The notes: generated from the sequence alone by a model not told the origin. A DNA stretch of 7,536 nt from an uncultured Bacilli bacterium (GCA_948687865.1 CAPQQE010000007.1:10536-18071); one strand, 5' to 3'; shown: positions 1 through 6,099, counted from the stretch's first letter. Numbers and translations: made by a program.

Positions 1-2
1 AT

Positions 3-638
3 GGACTAGCAGTAGCAAATATTGCAGAAGCAGCAAAAGAAAATGATAGTACATTTATTCATATAAGTACAGATTATGTATTTGATGGAAATAAAGAAGG
101 ATTATATAAAGAAGCTGATACTCCAAATCCAATGAGTGTTTATGGAAAAACTAAATATAAAGGAGAAGAGGAAGTAAGAAGAAATCCAAATCATTTCATA
201 ACAAGAATTTCTTGGGTATTTGGGATAAATGGAAATAATTTTATAAAGACAATGCTAAGATTATCTGAAAATCATGATGAATTAAATGTTGTAGATGATC
301 AAATAGGTAGCCCAACTTATACTGTTGATTTAGCAAGATTATTAGTAGAGATGTCATTTACTGATAAATATGGTACATATCATGTTAATAATGATGGATA
401 TTGTTCTTGGGCAGAATTTGCTAAATATATTATGGAAAGTAATAATAAAAGTACAAAAATAAATCCTGTTTCAACAGAAGAATATCTAGAGTTAACAGGT
501 ACGAAACAAGCATATAGACCAAGAAATTCAAAATTAGATAAAACAAAATTAGTAGAAAATGGTTTTGAAATGTTACCTTCTTGGAAGGATGCTACTGATA
601 GATATTGTTCAGAAATAAACGAGAAAAAGGAGAATTAA
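3..638 (+). CDS. rfbD: dTDP-4-dehydrorhamnose reductase, C-terminal part (5' end outside window)
   Basis: This enzyme reduces dTDP-4-dehydro-L-rhamnose to dTDP-L-rhamnose with NAD(P)H, the last step of rhamnose nucleotide-sugar synthesis in the cytoplasm. The frame is open from base 3 and gives 211 residues; family members are usually about 280-300, so roughly the first 70-90 residues with the Rossmann GxxGxxG loop lie left of the window. Seen directly: the STDYVFDG segment (bases 75-98), the short-chain dehydrogenase YxxxK pair in YGKTK (Tyr codon 141-143, Lys codon 153-155), the RISWVFG strand and the C-terminal YRPRNSKLD motif typical of RmlD. The ATG at 132 is internal, because the conserved STDYVFDG motif lies upstream in the same frame. 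The gene ends one base before the rfbB start, and its last codons hold the rfbB ribosome binding site, so the two are surely co-transcribed. rmlA and rmlC would be expected upstream but are not visible. Confidence 0.95.
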   Translation, partial: GLAVANIAEAAKENDSTFIHISTDYVFDGNKEGLYKEADTPNPMSVYGKTKYKGEEEVRRNPNHFITRISWVFGINGNNFIKTMLRLSENHDELNVVDDQIGSPTYTVDLARLLVEMSFTDKYGTYHVNNDGYCSWAEFAKYIMESNNKSTKINPVSTEEYLELTGTKQAYRPRNSKLDKTKLVENGFEMLPSWKDATDRYCSEINEKKEN

Positions 639-639
639 T

Positions 640-1644
640 ATGAGGTATTTAGTAACAGGTGGAGCTGGTTTTATAGGAAGTAATTTTCTTCATTATGTAG
701 TAAATAAATATCCAAGTGATGAATATGTTTGCTTAGATGCACTTACATATGCAGGAAATTATAATAATTTACTTCCAATTATAAATAAAGATAATTTTAA
801 ATTTGTAAAAGGTGATATAGCAGATGAAAAATTTGTTAATGAATTGTTTGATAAAGAGAATTTTGATGTAGTAATTAATTTTGCTGCAGAATCTCACGTA
901 GATAATTCTATAAAAAATCCAGGAGTATTTATAAATACAAATGTTGTAGGAACAAGAGTATTACTTGATGCATCAAAAAATCACAATATAAAAAGATACC
1001 ATCAAGTATCAACAGATGAAGTATATGGAGATTTACCACTTGATAGAAAAGATTTATTATTTACAGAATATACTCCTATTAATCCATCTAGTCCTTATTC
1101 AGCTAGTAAGGCAAGTGCAGATCATTTAGTTATGGCATATCATAGAACATTTAATTTACCTACAACAATAAGTAGATGTTCAAATAATTATGGACCATAT
1201 CAATTTCCAGAAAAGTTAATACCAGTTGTAATTAGTAAAGCATTAAATGATGAACAAATACCAGTATATGGTAAAGGAGAAAATGTAAGAGATTGGATAC
1301 ATGTAATAGATCATAATATTGGTGTTGATATGATTGTTAGAGACGGGAAAGTAGGAGAAGTTTATAATTTAGGTGGACATTCTGAGAGAACTAATTTAGA
1401 AGTTGTTAAGACAATACTAAGAATAATGAATAAAGATGAAAGTTTAATTACATTTGTAACTGATAGACCAGGTCATGATTTAAGATATGCGATTGATTCA
1501 AGTAAAACAGAAAAAGAACTAGGATGGGATAGAACATATAGTTTTGAAAAGGGTATTGAAGAAACCGTAAACTGGTATCTAAATAATGAGACTTGGATTG
1601 AAGATATTAAAACAGGTAAATATAAAGAAGCATATAAACAATAA
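640..1644 (+). CDS. rfbB: dTDP-glucose 4,6-dehydratase
   Basis: Converts dTDP-D-glucose to dTDP-4-keto-6-deoxy-D-glucose using a tightly bound NAD+, the second step of dTDP-L-rhamnose synthesis; cytoplasmic extended short-chain dehydrogenase. The 334 residues match the usual full length (about 330-350). Seen: the NAD-binding TGGAGFIGS loop (residues 6-14), FAAESHVDNS (81-90), the catalytic STDEVYG stretch with Thr125, Asp126 and Glu127, the YSASK pair Tyr153/Lys157, and the substrate-binding RCSNNYGPYQFPEKLIP stretch (179-195). All key residues are present. The ATG at 640 is right because the Rossmann strand starts at residue 2 and an AAGGAG site (627-632) lies 7 bases upstream, inside the end of rfbD. 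No promoter is visible between the two genes, so it should be read from upstream. The following gene has its own promoter. Assignment is certain at family level; sugar specificity for glucose is inferred from the rfbD neighbour. Confidence 0.97.
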   Translation: MRYLVTGGAGFIGSNFLHYVVNKYPSDEYVCLDALTYAGNYNNLLPIINKDNFKFVKGDIADEKFVNELFDKENFDVVINFAAESHVDNSIKNPGVFINTNVVGTRVLLDASKNHNIKRYHQVSTDEVYGDLPLDRKDLLFTEYTPINPSSPYSASKASADHLVMAYHRTFNLPTTISRCSNNYGPYQFPEKLIPVVISKALNDEQIPVYGKGENVRDWIHVIDHNIGVDMIVRDGKVGEVYNLGGHSERTNLEVVKTILRIMNKDESLITFVTDRPGHDLRYAIDSSKTEKELGWDRTYSFEKGIEETVNWYLNNETWIEDIKTGKYKEAYKQ

Positions 1645-1659
1645 TTTTATATGTTTTTC

Positions 1660-1677
1660 TTTACATAAATATGTAAA
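1660..1677. promoter_or_regulatory. Perfect 18-base palindrome over the -35 and spacer: candidate operator
   Basis: TTTACATA (1660-1667), two central bases AA, then TATGTAAA (1670-1677): both arms of 8 bases match as inverted repeats without mismatch, including a C:G pair. It starts exactly at the -35 hexamer and fills most of the spacer, where a dimeric repressor would block RNA polymerase. No T-run follows, so it is not a terminator. No regulator gene is visible in the window. Chance palindromes are more frequent in AT-rich DNA. Confidence 0.4.
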
Positions 1678-1688
1678 TAGTATATAAT
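1660..1688 (+). promoter_or_regulatory. Sigma-70/A promoter for the acyltransferase gene
   Basis: TTTACA (1660-1665), a spacer of exactly 17 bases and TATAAT (1683-1688): one mismatch in the -35 and a perfect -10. The predicted start of transcription is about 1694-1696, giving a short leader before the ATG at 1718. It lies in the 73-base gap after rfbB, so the acyltransferase gene can be expressed apart from the rhamnose genes. AT-rich DNA yields chance -10 boxes, but the spacing and the -35 make this one convincing. Confidence 0.75.
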
Positions 1689-1717
1689 TAATCTGTAATC
1701 ACAATGGGGGATTTAGT

Positions 1718-2851
1718 ATGATAAAAGAAGAAAAAAGACAATCAAATTTTGAGTTAATGAGAATAATATCTATGTTTATGATAATAATATGGCATATATT
1801 TTTACACGGTAAAATATTTAACAATGCAACACCTTTTTCTGGTTCTATTTTTTATTTATTATCATGTTTATTAACAGTTCATATAAATTCATTTATTTTA
1901 TTATCAGGATACTTTGGATATAATAAAAAAGTAAAGTTAAGCAAAGTTTTTAAGTTAAATAATGCAATATGGTTTTATGTAGTAGTATTTACTTTTATAT
2001 TTAAATATTTAAATATTTCTGATATAAGTAATTATGATGTTTTTAAAGCTATATTGCCTATATCAATAGATGATTATTGGTTTATGACAAATTATTTAAT
2101 ATTATATTTGTTAAGTCCACTTTTTAATACTGTTATAAATAATGTTGATCAATCTAAATTAAGAAAAATATTAATTACATGGTTTATATTATTAAATTTC
2201 TTACCTTGGGTAACAGGAGAACAATTTCTTAATGTTAATAGCGGATATAGTTTTATAAATTTTAGTTTTTTATATATGTTAGGAGCATATTTACGCCTAT
2301 ATCCAATTGATAAAAATATACATTTTAAAAACTACTCAGATACTAAAATAAGAGTAATATCCTTAGTACTATATTTTTCCTTTTGCATTATAAATTTCTT
2401 GGTATTAAAATATTGTGAAAGTTTGATATATGTTAGTAGTAAAACATTAAATAATATAGGATATGATATTATTCATGAAACTTTTAGTTATATAAATCCT
2501 TTTACTGTAGTAGCAACTGTATTTTACTTTATTTATTTTAGTAAACTAAATTTCAACAATAAATTTATAAATAAAATTTCAGGATATGTATTTGGAATTT
2601 ATTTAGTTCATGATAATAAATATGTAAGAGGAATATTATATAACTATTTAGGATTTAATAATCAATATTATAATATATCAATATTACCAAAAGTTCTTTT
2701 ATGTAGTATATTAATTTTTTTGATATCTTTAATAATAGAAATTATAAGACAATTTATATTTAAATTTATATATAAGAGAAAAATAAGTTTTAAATTTAGA
2801 AATGTTGTTAAGAATTATATAAAGGATTATGGAATAGATGTTAATTGGTAA
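1718..2851 (+). CDS. Membrane acyltransferase, acyltransferase-3 (OafA/WecH-like) family
   Basis: Proteins of this family move an acyl group, mostly acetyl, onto sugars of surface polysaccharides; they sit in the cytoplasmic membrane with about ten helices. Seen: 377 residues; an N-terminal NFELMRIISM helix with Arg15 and His26 spaced R-x10-H, the family's catalytic signature; HINSFILLSGYFGY (55-68); YWFMTNYLILYLLSP (120-134); and GYVFGIYLVHDN (289-300) near the end, as in other members. Hydrophobic segments lie near residues 14-31, 43-66, 82-98, 117-138, 150-164, 176-194, 211-231, 260-275, 286-298 and 322-349. There is no fused SGNH domain, unlike long OafA proteins, but a separate SGNH hydrolase gene follows. 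Start: ATG 1718 behind a GGGGGA site (1706-1711), and the family's N-terminal motif begins right after. It has its own promoter and downstream hairpin. The substrate and the acyl group cannot be told from sequence. Confidence 0.9.
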   Translation: MIKEEKRQSNFELMRIISMFMIIIWHIFLHGKIFNNATPFSGSIFYLLSCLLTVHINSFILLSGYFGYNKKVKLSKVFKLNNAIWFYVVVFTFIFKYLNISDISNYDVFKAILPISIDDYWFMTNYLILYLLSPLFNTVINNVDQSKLRKILITWFILLNFLPWVTGEQFLNVNSGYSFINFSFLYMLGAYLRLYPIDKNIHFKNYSDTKIRVISLVLYFSFCIINFLVLKYCESLIYVSSKTLNNIGYDIIHETFSYINPFTVVATVFYFIYFSKLNFNNKFINKISGYVFGIYLVHDNKYVRGILYNYLGFNNQYYNISILPKVLLCSILIFLISLIIEIIRQFIFKFIYKRKISFKFRNVVKNYIKDYGIDVNW

Positions 2852-2871
2852 AGAATATGTCTATAACAGTT

Positions 2872-2896
2872 AAAAAAAGAATATATTCTTTTTTTT
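2872..2896 (+). terminator. Hairpin with T-run after the acyltransferase gene
   Basis: Seven A and GAAT (2872-2882) pair with ATTC and a run of eight T (2885-2896), giving a stem of about 10-11 AT-rich pairs with one G:C around a tiny loop, which in practice would open to 4-6 bases. The descending arm is also the T-run. It begins 20 bases after the stop codon. Being nearly symmetric it could work in both directions. The low GC content makes its strength uncertain. Confidence 0.5.
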
Positions 2897-2917
2897 CTCT
2901 TTCCTTTGTGATATACT
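2889..2917 (+). promoter_or_regulatory. Extended -10 promoter for the SGNH hydrolase gene
   Basis: TGATATACT (2909-2917) is an extended -10 (TG, one base, TATACT). The -35 position at 17-base spacing falls in the T-run of the preceding terminator (2889-2894, TTTTTT), a poor match, so activity would lean on the TG element. The predicted start of transcription is near 2924, ahead of the AAAGGTG site at 2931-2937. Terminator and promoter are thus packed together. Confidence 0.55.
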
Positions 2918-2942
2918 ATTCTAGTATGAAAAAGGTGAAATA

Positions 2943-2990
2943 ATGAAGAGAGTAATTGTATTATATAGAATTTTTATTAATACAATATAA
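2943..2990 (+). other. 15-codon reading frame with the best start signals ahead of the hydrolase
   Basis: ATG 2943 has a good AAAGGTG ribosome binding site (2931-2937, 5 bases away) and sits behind the promoter, yet its frame (MKRVIVLYRIFINTI) stops at TAA 2988-2990. It overlaps the start of the hydrolase frame, which runs in the next phase. Removing one T from the T5 run at 2971-2975 would join it to the hydrolase in one frame. It is either the true N-terminus separated by a one-base indel, or a short leader peptide coupled to a TTG start at 2956. I favour the indel or slippage reading, without proof. Confidence 0.45.
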
Positions 2991-3564
2991 AGAAAAATCT
3001 TGTAATGTATTAAACCAAATAAATATAACAAATCCTAATTATGTATTCTTAGGTGATTCAATAACAGAATTTTATGACTTAGAGAAATACTACCAAAAAG
3101 ATTTATCAATAGTAAATAGTGGTATATGTGGGAATATAACAACAGATATATTGGGTAATATGAATAATAGAGTATATAAGTATAATCCAAGTAAGGTAAT
3201 ATTATTAATAGGAATTAATAATTTGCTTGTAAAAAAAGATGAGCCATCAAAAGTTTATAGCGATATTGAAAAAATTGCATTATCTATAAAAAATAAACTT
3301 CCAAATTGTGAAATTTATATTGAATCTATATATCCAATGAATGAAGATTATTCCAATTATGTAAGTACAGAAAAGATATTTGAAACTAATAGTGGAATTA
3401 AAAGGGCGTGTGATAAACATGGATTTAAATATATTGATGTATATACTTATCTTTTAGATAAAAAAACTAATCAACTAAATAAAAAATATTCAGATGAAGG
3501 TCTTCATATAAATGATGAAGGTTATAAGATTATCACAGAAATTGTAAAAAAGAGTATATTTTAA
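2956..3564 (+). CDS. SGNH/GDSL-type hydrolase (possible sugar O-acyl esterase); start uncertain
   Basis: Esterases of the SGNH fold remove or move acyl groups; small members near polysaccharide genes are often suspected of acting on acetylated sugars. Seen in 202 residues: block I FLGDSITEFY with nucleophile Ser35, block II NSGICGNIT with Gly56/Gly59, block III LIGINNL with Asn88, and block V SDEGLHIND with His184. The residue three before the histidine, normally the triad Asp, is Glu181, with Asp180 next to it. No signal peptide or membrane helix is evident, so it is probably cytoplasmic. The frame has no ATG or GTG at its beginning: the first usable codon is TTG 2956, directly after an in-frame TAA (2953-2955) and with only a weak GAGAG site. 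A well-placed ATG at 2943 is one phase off, so a frameshift is possible. It follows the acyltransferase gene but has its own promoter, and a hairpin overlaps its stop. The substrate is unknown. Confidence 0.85.
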   Translation: MYYIEFLLIQYKEKSCNVLNQINITNPNYVFLGDSITEFYDLEKYYQKDLSIVNSGICGNITTDILGNMNNRVYKYNPSKVILLIGINNLLVKKDEPSKVYSDIEKIALSIKNKLPNCEIYIESIYPMNEDYSNYVSTEKIFETNSGIKRACDKHGFKYIDVYTYLLDKKTNQLNKKYSDEGLHINDEGYKIITEIVKKSIF

Positions 3565-3578
3565 AAATATACTTTTTC
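3549..3578 (+). terminator. Hairpin with T-run overlapping the hydrolase stop codon
   Basis: AGTATATTTT (3553-3562) and AAAATATACT (3564-3573) are perfect 10-base inverted repeats. The stem extends outward by a G:T pair and three A:T pairs into the T5 run (3573-3577). The inner pairs must open to form the loop. The stop codon TAA (3562-3564) lies at the hairpin centre, so translation to the end could interfere with folding. This is a likely but AT-rich intrinsic terminator, able to act in both directions. Confidence 0.5.
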
Positions 3579-3601
3579 AATATAATAAAACATGCTATAA
3601 T
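3574..3601 (+). promoter_or_regulatory. Extended -10 promoter, first of two before the ABC genes
   Basis: TGCTATAAT (3593-3601) is a perfect extended -10; TTTTCA (3574-3579) lies 16 bases upstream as a moderate -35 and overlaps the preceding terminator. Transcription would start near 3608, about 110 bases before the ATPase ATG, giving a long leader. An AAGGAG at 3604-3609 sits at or just before that start and has no ATG, GTG or TTG behind it at usable distance, so it does not appear to serve a gene. Confidence 0.5.
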
Positions 3602-3667
3602 CTAAGGAGTTATTTATATTTAATAATAAACTTAAGAATTTAAATAATAAAAATGTATATAATAAGG
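3602..3667 (+). other. Leader region between two promoters; no recognisable gene
   Basis: This AT-rich stretch holds an orphan AAGGAG (3604-3609) and an open frame from ATA 3616 to TAA 3670-3672 (18 codons, rich in Asn and Lys, no standard start). I do not recognise a protein or a structured riboswitch in it. It could be the untranslated leader of the long ABC transcript or the decayed remnant of a gene. Confidence 0.25.
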
Positions 3668-3712
3668 TTTAATTAATTTGTTATTTTTGATATAATTATT
3701 TATATAAGGGAG
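3668..3712 (+). promoter_or_regulatory. Extended -10 promoter and ribosome binding site of the ABC ATPase gene
   Basis: TGATATAAT (3688-3696) is an extended, perfect -10. TTTAAT (3668-3673) at 17-base spacing is a weak -35. Transcription should start near 3703, immediately ahead of AAGGGAG (3706-3712), which is 7 bases from the ATG at 3720. No other promoter is seen downstream, so this and the promoter at 3574-3601 would drive at least four genes. Confidence 0.6.
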
Positions 3713-3719
3713 TATTAAA

Positions 3720-4451
3720 ATGGATGATATCGTAATAAAAGTTAGAAATATGTTTAAAAAATTTAAGTTAAATTCAGATAAACCATACACATTAAAAGAA
3801 AGATTAGTGTTTGGAAGGAAGAATAAAAAGGAATATAGAGAAATATTAACTAATATAAATTTGGATATACATAAAGGAGAAACTGTAGCATTAATAGGTA
3901 CAAATGGTAGTGGTAAATCCACATTACTAAAATTAATGACAAAAATAATTTATCCTACAAAAGGAAAATTAAGTACTAAAGGAAAATTAACTTCACTTTT
4001 AGAACTAGGTGCTGGATTTCATCCTGATTTTACTGGTAGAGAAAACATATATTTTAATGCTTCAATATTTGGGCTTACAAAAAAGCAAATAGATGCAAGA
4101 TTAAATGATATTATTGAGTTTTCAGAATTAGGTGAATTAATTGATACTCCAGTTAGAACGTATTCATCTGGAATGTATATGAGACTTGCATTTTCGGTAG
4201 CAATAAATGTAGATGCAGATATATTACTTATTGATGAAATACTTGCTGTTGGTGATCAACATTTCCAAGATAAATGTTTTGATAAATTAATTGAATTAAA
4301 AAATAGTGATAAAACTATAGTAATTGTAAGTCATAGTCTAGAATCAGTAAAAAAGTTATGTGATAGAGCAGTTTGGTTATATGAAGGTAAAATTAAGATG
4401 GATGGCGAAGTTAAATCAGTAATAGATGAATATTTAAAAATATGTCAGTAG
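3720..4451 (+). CDS. Polysaccharide ABC exporter, ATP-binding subunit (Wzt/TagH/RfbE-type)
   Basis: Powers export of a lipid-linked polysaccharide or teichoic-type polymer across the cytoplasmic membrane with the permease encoded next. In 243 residues: Walker A GTNGSGKST (60-68), the ELGAGFHPDFTGRENI stretch (95-110) that marks polysaccharide/teichoic acid exporters, the signature SSGM (149-152), Walker B ILLIDE (168-173), and the switch His205 in VSHS. All ATPase residues are intact. The N-terminal 45 residues, including a lysine-rich KERLVFGRKNKKEYR segment, are the usual extension of this family. It ends right after the nucleotide-binding domain, lacking the C-terminal glycan-binding domain of long Wzt proteins. 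Residues 80-91 are a repeat TKGKLS/TKGKLT. Start ATG 3720 has a strong AAGGGAG site. Its stop codon is part of the next gene's ribosome binding region. Whether the cargo is O-antigen-like glycan or wall polymer is not decidable; nearby rmlB and rmlD suggest rhamnose in it. Confidence 0.93.
   Translation: MDDIVIKVRNMFKKFKLNSDKPYTLKERLVFGRKNKKEYREILTNINLDIHKGETVALIGTNGSGKSTLLKLMTKIIYPTKGKLSTKGKLTSLLELGAGFHPDFTGRENIYFNASIFGLTKKQIDARLNDIIEFSELGELIDTPVRTYSSGMYMRLAFSVAINVDADILLIDEILAVGDQHFQDKCFDKLIELKNSDKTIVIVSHSLESVKKLCDRAVWLYEGKIKMDGEVKSVIDEYLKICQ
3957..3992 (+). repeat. 18-base tandem direct repeat inside the ABC ATPase gene
   Basis: Units 3957-3974 and 3975-3992 agree at 16 of 18 bases and encode TKGKLS then TKGKLT (residues 80-91). 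It lies in frame between Walker A and the ELGAGF stretch. Related ATPases have a similar glycine-rich pattern here, so it may be conserved structure rather than a recent duplication. Confidence 0.6.
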
Positions 4452-4459
4452 GTGAAAAA

Positions 4460-5233
4460 ATGGATGTTTTAAAAAGATTATATTCGTACAGAGAATTATT
4501 AAAAAGTAATGTAAAAAAAGAAATACGCGGAAAATACAAAGGATCATTTTTAGGAATATTATGGTCATTTATTAACCCATTATTAACTGTTTTAGTTTAT
4601 GCTATTGTGTTTCCATATATTTTAAGAGTAAAACAAGAAAATTATTTAATATTTTTAATAGTTGGAGTTATACCATGGAACTTCTTTATTACAGTTATAC
4701 AACAAGGTACAACTACAATAATGGCTAATCAAAATATAATTAAAAAAGTCTTCTTTCCAAGAGAGATACTTCCTATATCAGTTGCAGTTAGTGCACTTAT
4801 AAATTTCTTTATATCATGCATAATAGTATTAGTGTTTGTATTAGGTAGTGGAATGGGTATACATAAATATATAATTTTATTACCTATAATAGCATTTATA
4901 CAATTTATGTTATCACTTGGAATAATATTTATTCTTAGTGCAGTAAATGTATATGTAAGAGATACAGAATATATAGTTAACTTTTTTGTTACAATGTTAT
5001 TTTATGCAACACCTGTTTTATATTCATTATCAATGTTTAATGGTAAGTTTTCAAATATTTTAATTTTAAATCCTATGGCACATATAATAGAGGCATATAG
5101 ATCTATATTATATTATCAAGCATGGCCTGATTTTAATAGTTTACTATTAGTAGCACTTTTTAGCTTTGTTGTTATGATTATTGGTTATATTATTTTTAGA
5201 AAATTAGAAAAAGGATTTGCAGAGGAGTTATAA
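4460..5233 (+). CDS. Polysaccharide ABC exporter, permease subunit (Wzm/TagG-type, ABC-2 family)
   Basis: Membrane channel subunit that pairs with the upstream ATPase to move an undecaprenyl-linked glycan outward. The 257 residues match the usual length of about 260. Seen, numbered from ATG 4460: an amphipathic N-terminus RELLKSNVKKEIRGKYK, then LGILWSFINPLL (31-42), typical of these permeases; KKVFFPREILPIS (95-107), the conserved cytoplasmic coupling region; and NPMAHIIEAYRSILY near residues 204-218. Hydrophobic segments lie near 31-53, 62-80, 105-128, 137-162, 170-190 and 228-246, giving six helices. Start choice: ATG 4460 has AGGTG at 4450-4454, five bases away, whereas the in-frame ATG at 4442 has no such site and would add six residues and overlap the ATPase gene. 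The binding site overlaps the ATPase stop, so translation is likely coupled. The exact cargo is unknown. Confidence 0.93.
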   Translation: MDVLKRLYSYRELLKSNVKKEIRGKYKGSFLGILWSFINPLLTVLVYAIVFPYILRVKQENYLIFLIVGVIPWNFFITVIQQGTTTIMANQNIIKKVFFPREILPISVAVSALINFFISCIIVLVFVLGSGMGIHKYIILLPIIAFIQFMLSLGIIFILSAVNVYVRDTEYIVNFFVTMLFYATPVLYSLSMFNGKFSNILILNPMAHIIEAYRSILYYQAWPDFNSLLLVALFSFVVMIIGYIIFRKLEKGFAEEL

Positions 5234-5238
5234 AAATT

Positions 5239-6099
5239 ATGATTTCATTTATAATATTACATTACAAAAATATTAATGATACTATTGAATGTATACGATC
5301 AATAAAAAAAATTAATACTAATAAAAAAATATCAATTATAGTTGTTGATAATAATACGTTATCAAAAGTAGAAGAAGATAAAATAAAAGAGTATACAAAT
5401 GATATAATTATATTGAATGAAAATAAGGGATTTGCAGGTGGAAATAATGCTGGATGTAAATATGCTATTGATAAATATAATCCCGATTTTTTATGTGTTA
5501 TCAACAGTGATACAATAATAAATCAAAAAAGTTTTATCGATGAAATATATACAATATACGAAAAAACAAATTTTGATATAATGGGTCCTAAAATACTTAC
5601 AAACGATGGTGATTCTGTAAATCCATTTCATGTATATCAAACGATAGAAGAGGTAGAAAATAAAATAAAATATCATAAAAAATTGATAAAAATATACAGT
5701 AATAGATTTCTTAGATTTTTACTTAATACTTATCTAAACATAAAAAATATTGCGAGGAAAGAACAACATTTATATAATGGAGAAAAGTCAGAATATAATG
5801 TAGCTCTTCATGGTTGTGCATTAATTTTTTCAAAGAAATATTATGAAAAATATGATGATGTTTTTTATAAAGGAACTTTTTTATATCATGAGGAAGAATT
5901 TTTAGATTATAGAAGAAAAATTGACAATTTAATTACGTATTATGATAGTAATTTAGAAATATTTCATAAGGAAGGTGCGTCTTTAAATGCTACATTTAAA
6001 GATAAAAAAAATTATGAAAAATTAATTTTTAAAAATCAAGAAATAGTAAAGTCATTATCTCTATTAAAAACAGTAATGGAAAATAATAAAAAAATATAG
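5239..6099 (+). CDS. Glycosyltransferase family 2 (rhamnosyltransferase-like, WbbL/RfbF type)
   Basis: A cytoplasmic GT-A fold enzyme that adds a sugar from a nucleotide donor to the growing lipid-linked chain. In 286 residues: the first strand MISFIILHY at the very start, VVDNNT with Asp37, the NENKGFAGGNNAG loop (60-72) characteristic of rhamnosyl/galactofuranosyl type GT2 proteins, INSDT (88-92) in the DxD position with Asp91, LHGCALIFSKK (190-200), and EEE (218-220) in the acceptor or catalytic-base region, then IFHKEGAS (241-248). No membrane helix. Start ATG 5239 is fixed by the first strand; the GAGGAG site (5222-5227) is 11 bases away, longer than usual, and lies inside the end of the permease gene. 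The stop TAG is followed at once by the next gene's site. With rfbB and rfbD nearby, dTDP-rhamnose is a reasonable donor, but this is inference; other donors are used by related enzymes. Confidence 0.9.
   Translation: MISFIILHYKNINDTIECIRSIKKINTNKKISIIVVDNNTLSKVEEDKIKEYTNDIIILNENKGFAGGNNAGCKYAIDKYNPDFLCVINSDTIINQKSFIDEIYTIYEKTNFDIMGPKILTNDGDSVNPFHVYQTIEEVENKIKYHKKLIKIYSNRFLRFLLNTYLNIKNIARKEQHLYNGEKSEYNVALHGCALIFSKKYYEKYDDVFYKGTFLYHEEEFLDYRRKIDNLITYYDSNLEIFHKEGASLNATFKDKKNYEKLIFKNQEIVKSLSLLKTVMENNKKI

Noticed and set aside
132..134. ATG 132 as the start of the reductase gene
   Set aside because: The same frame upstream encodes the conserved STDYVFDG motif and is open to the window edge, so the gene is cut by the edge rather than starting here.
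3602..3719. Riboswitch or T-box leader ahead of the ABC genes
   Set aside because: The stretch is almost pure A and T with no conserved motif or stable stem that I can identify.
3632..3922. Open frame of 96 codons on the minus strand
   Set aside because: It lies opposite the start of the ABC ATPase gene, whose Walker A motif is intact. The translated minus-strand protein has no recognisable motif and the frame would run across the + strand promoter region.
4442..4459. Upstream ATG 4442 as the permease start, overlapping the ATPase gene
   Set aside because: No ribosome binding site precedes it, while ATG 4460 has AGGTG at a 5-base distance and gives the usual N-terminus.
5262..5676. Two minus-strand open frames (5262-5504 and 5491-5676)
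   Set aside because: Both are opposite the GT2 glycosyltransferase gene, which carries all expected motifs. They have no family resemblance and reflect AT-rich codon complementarity.
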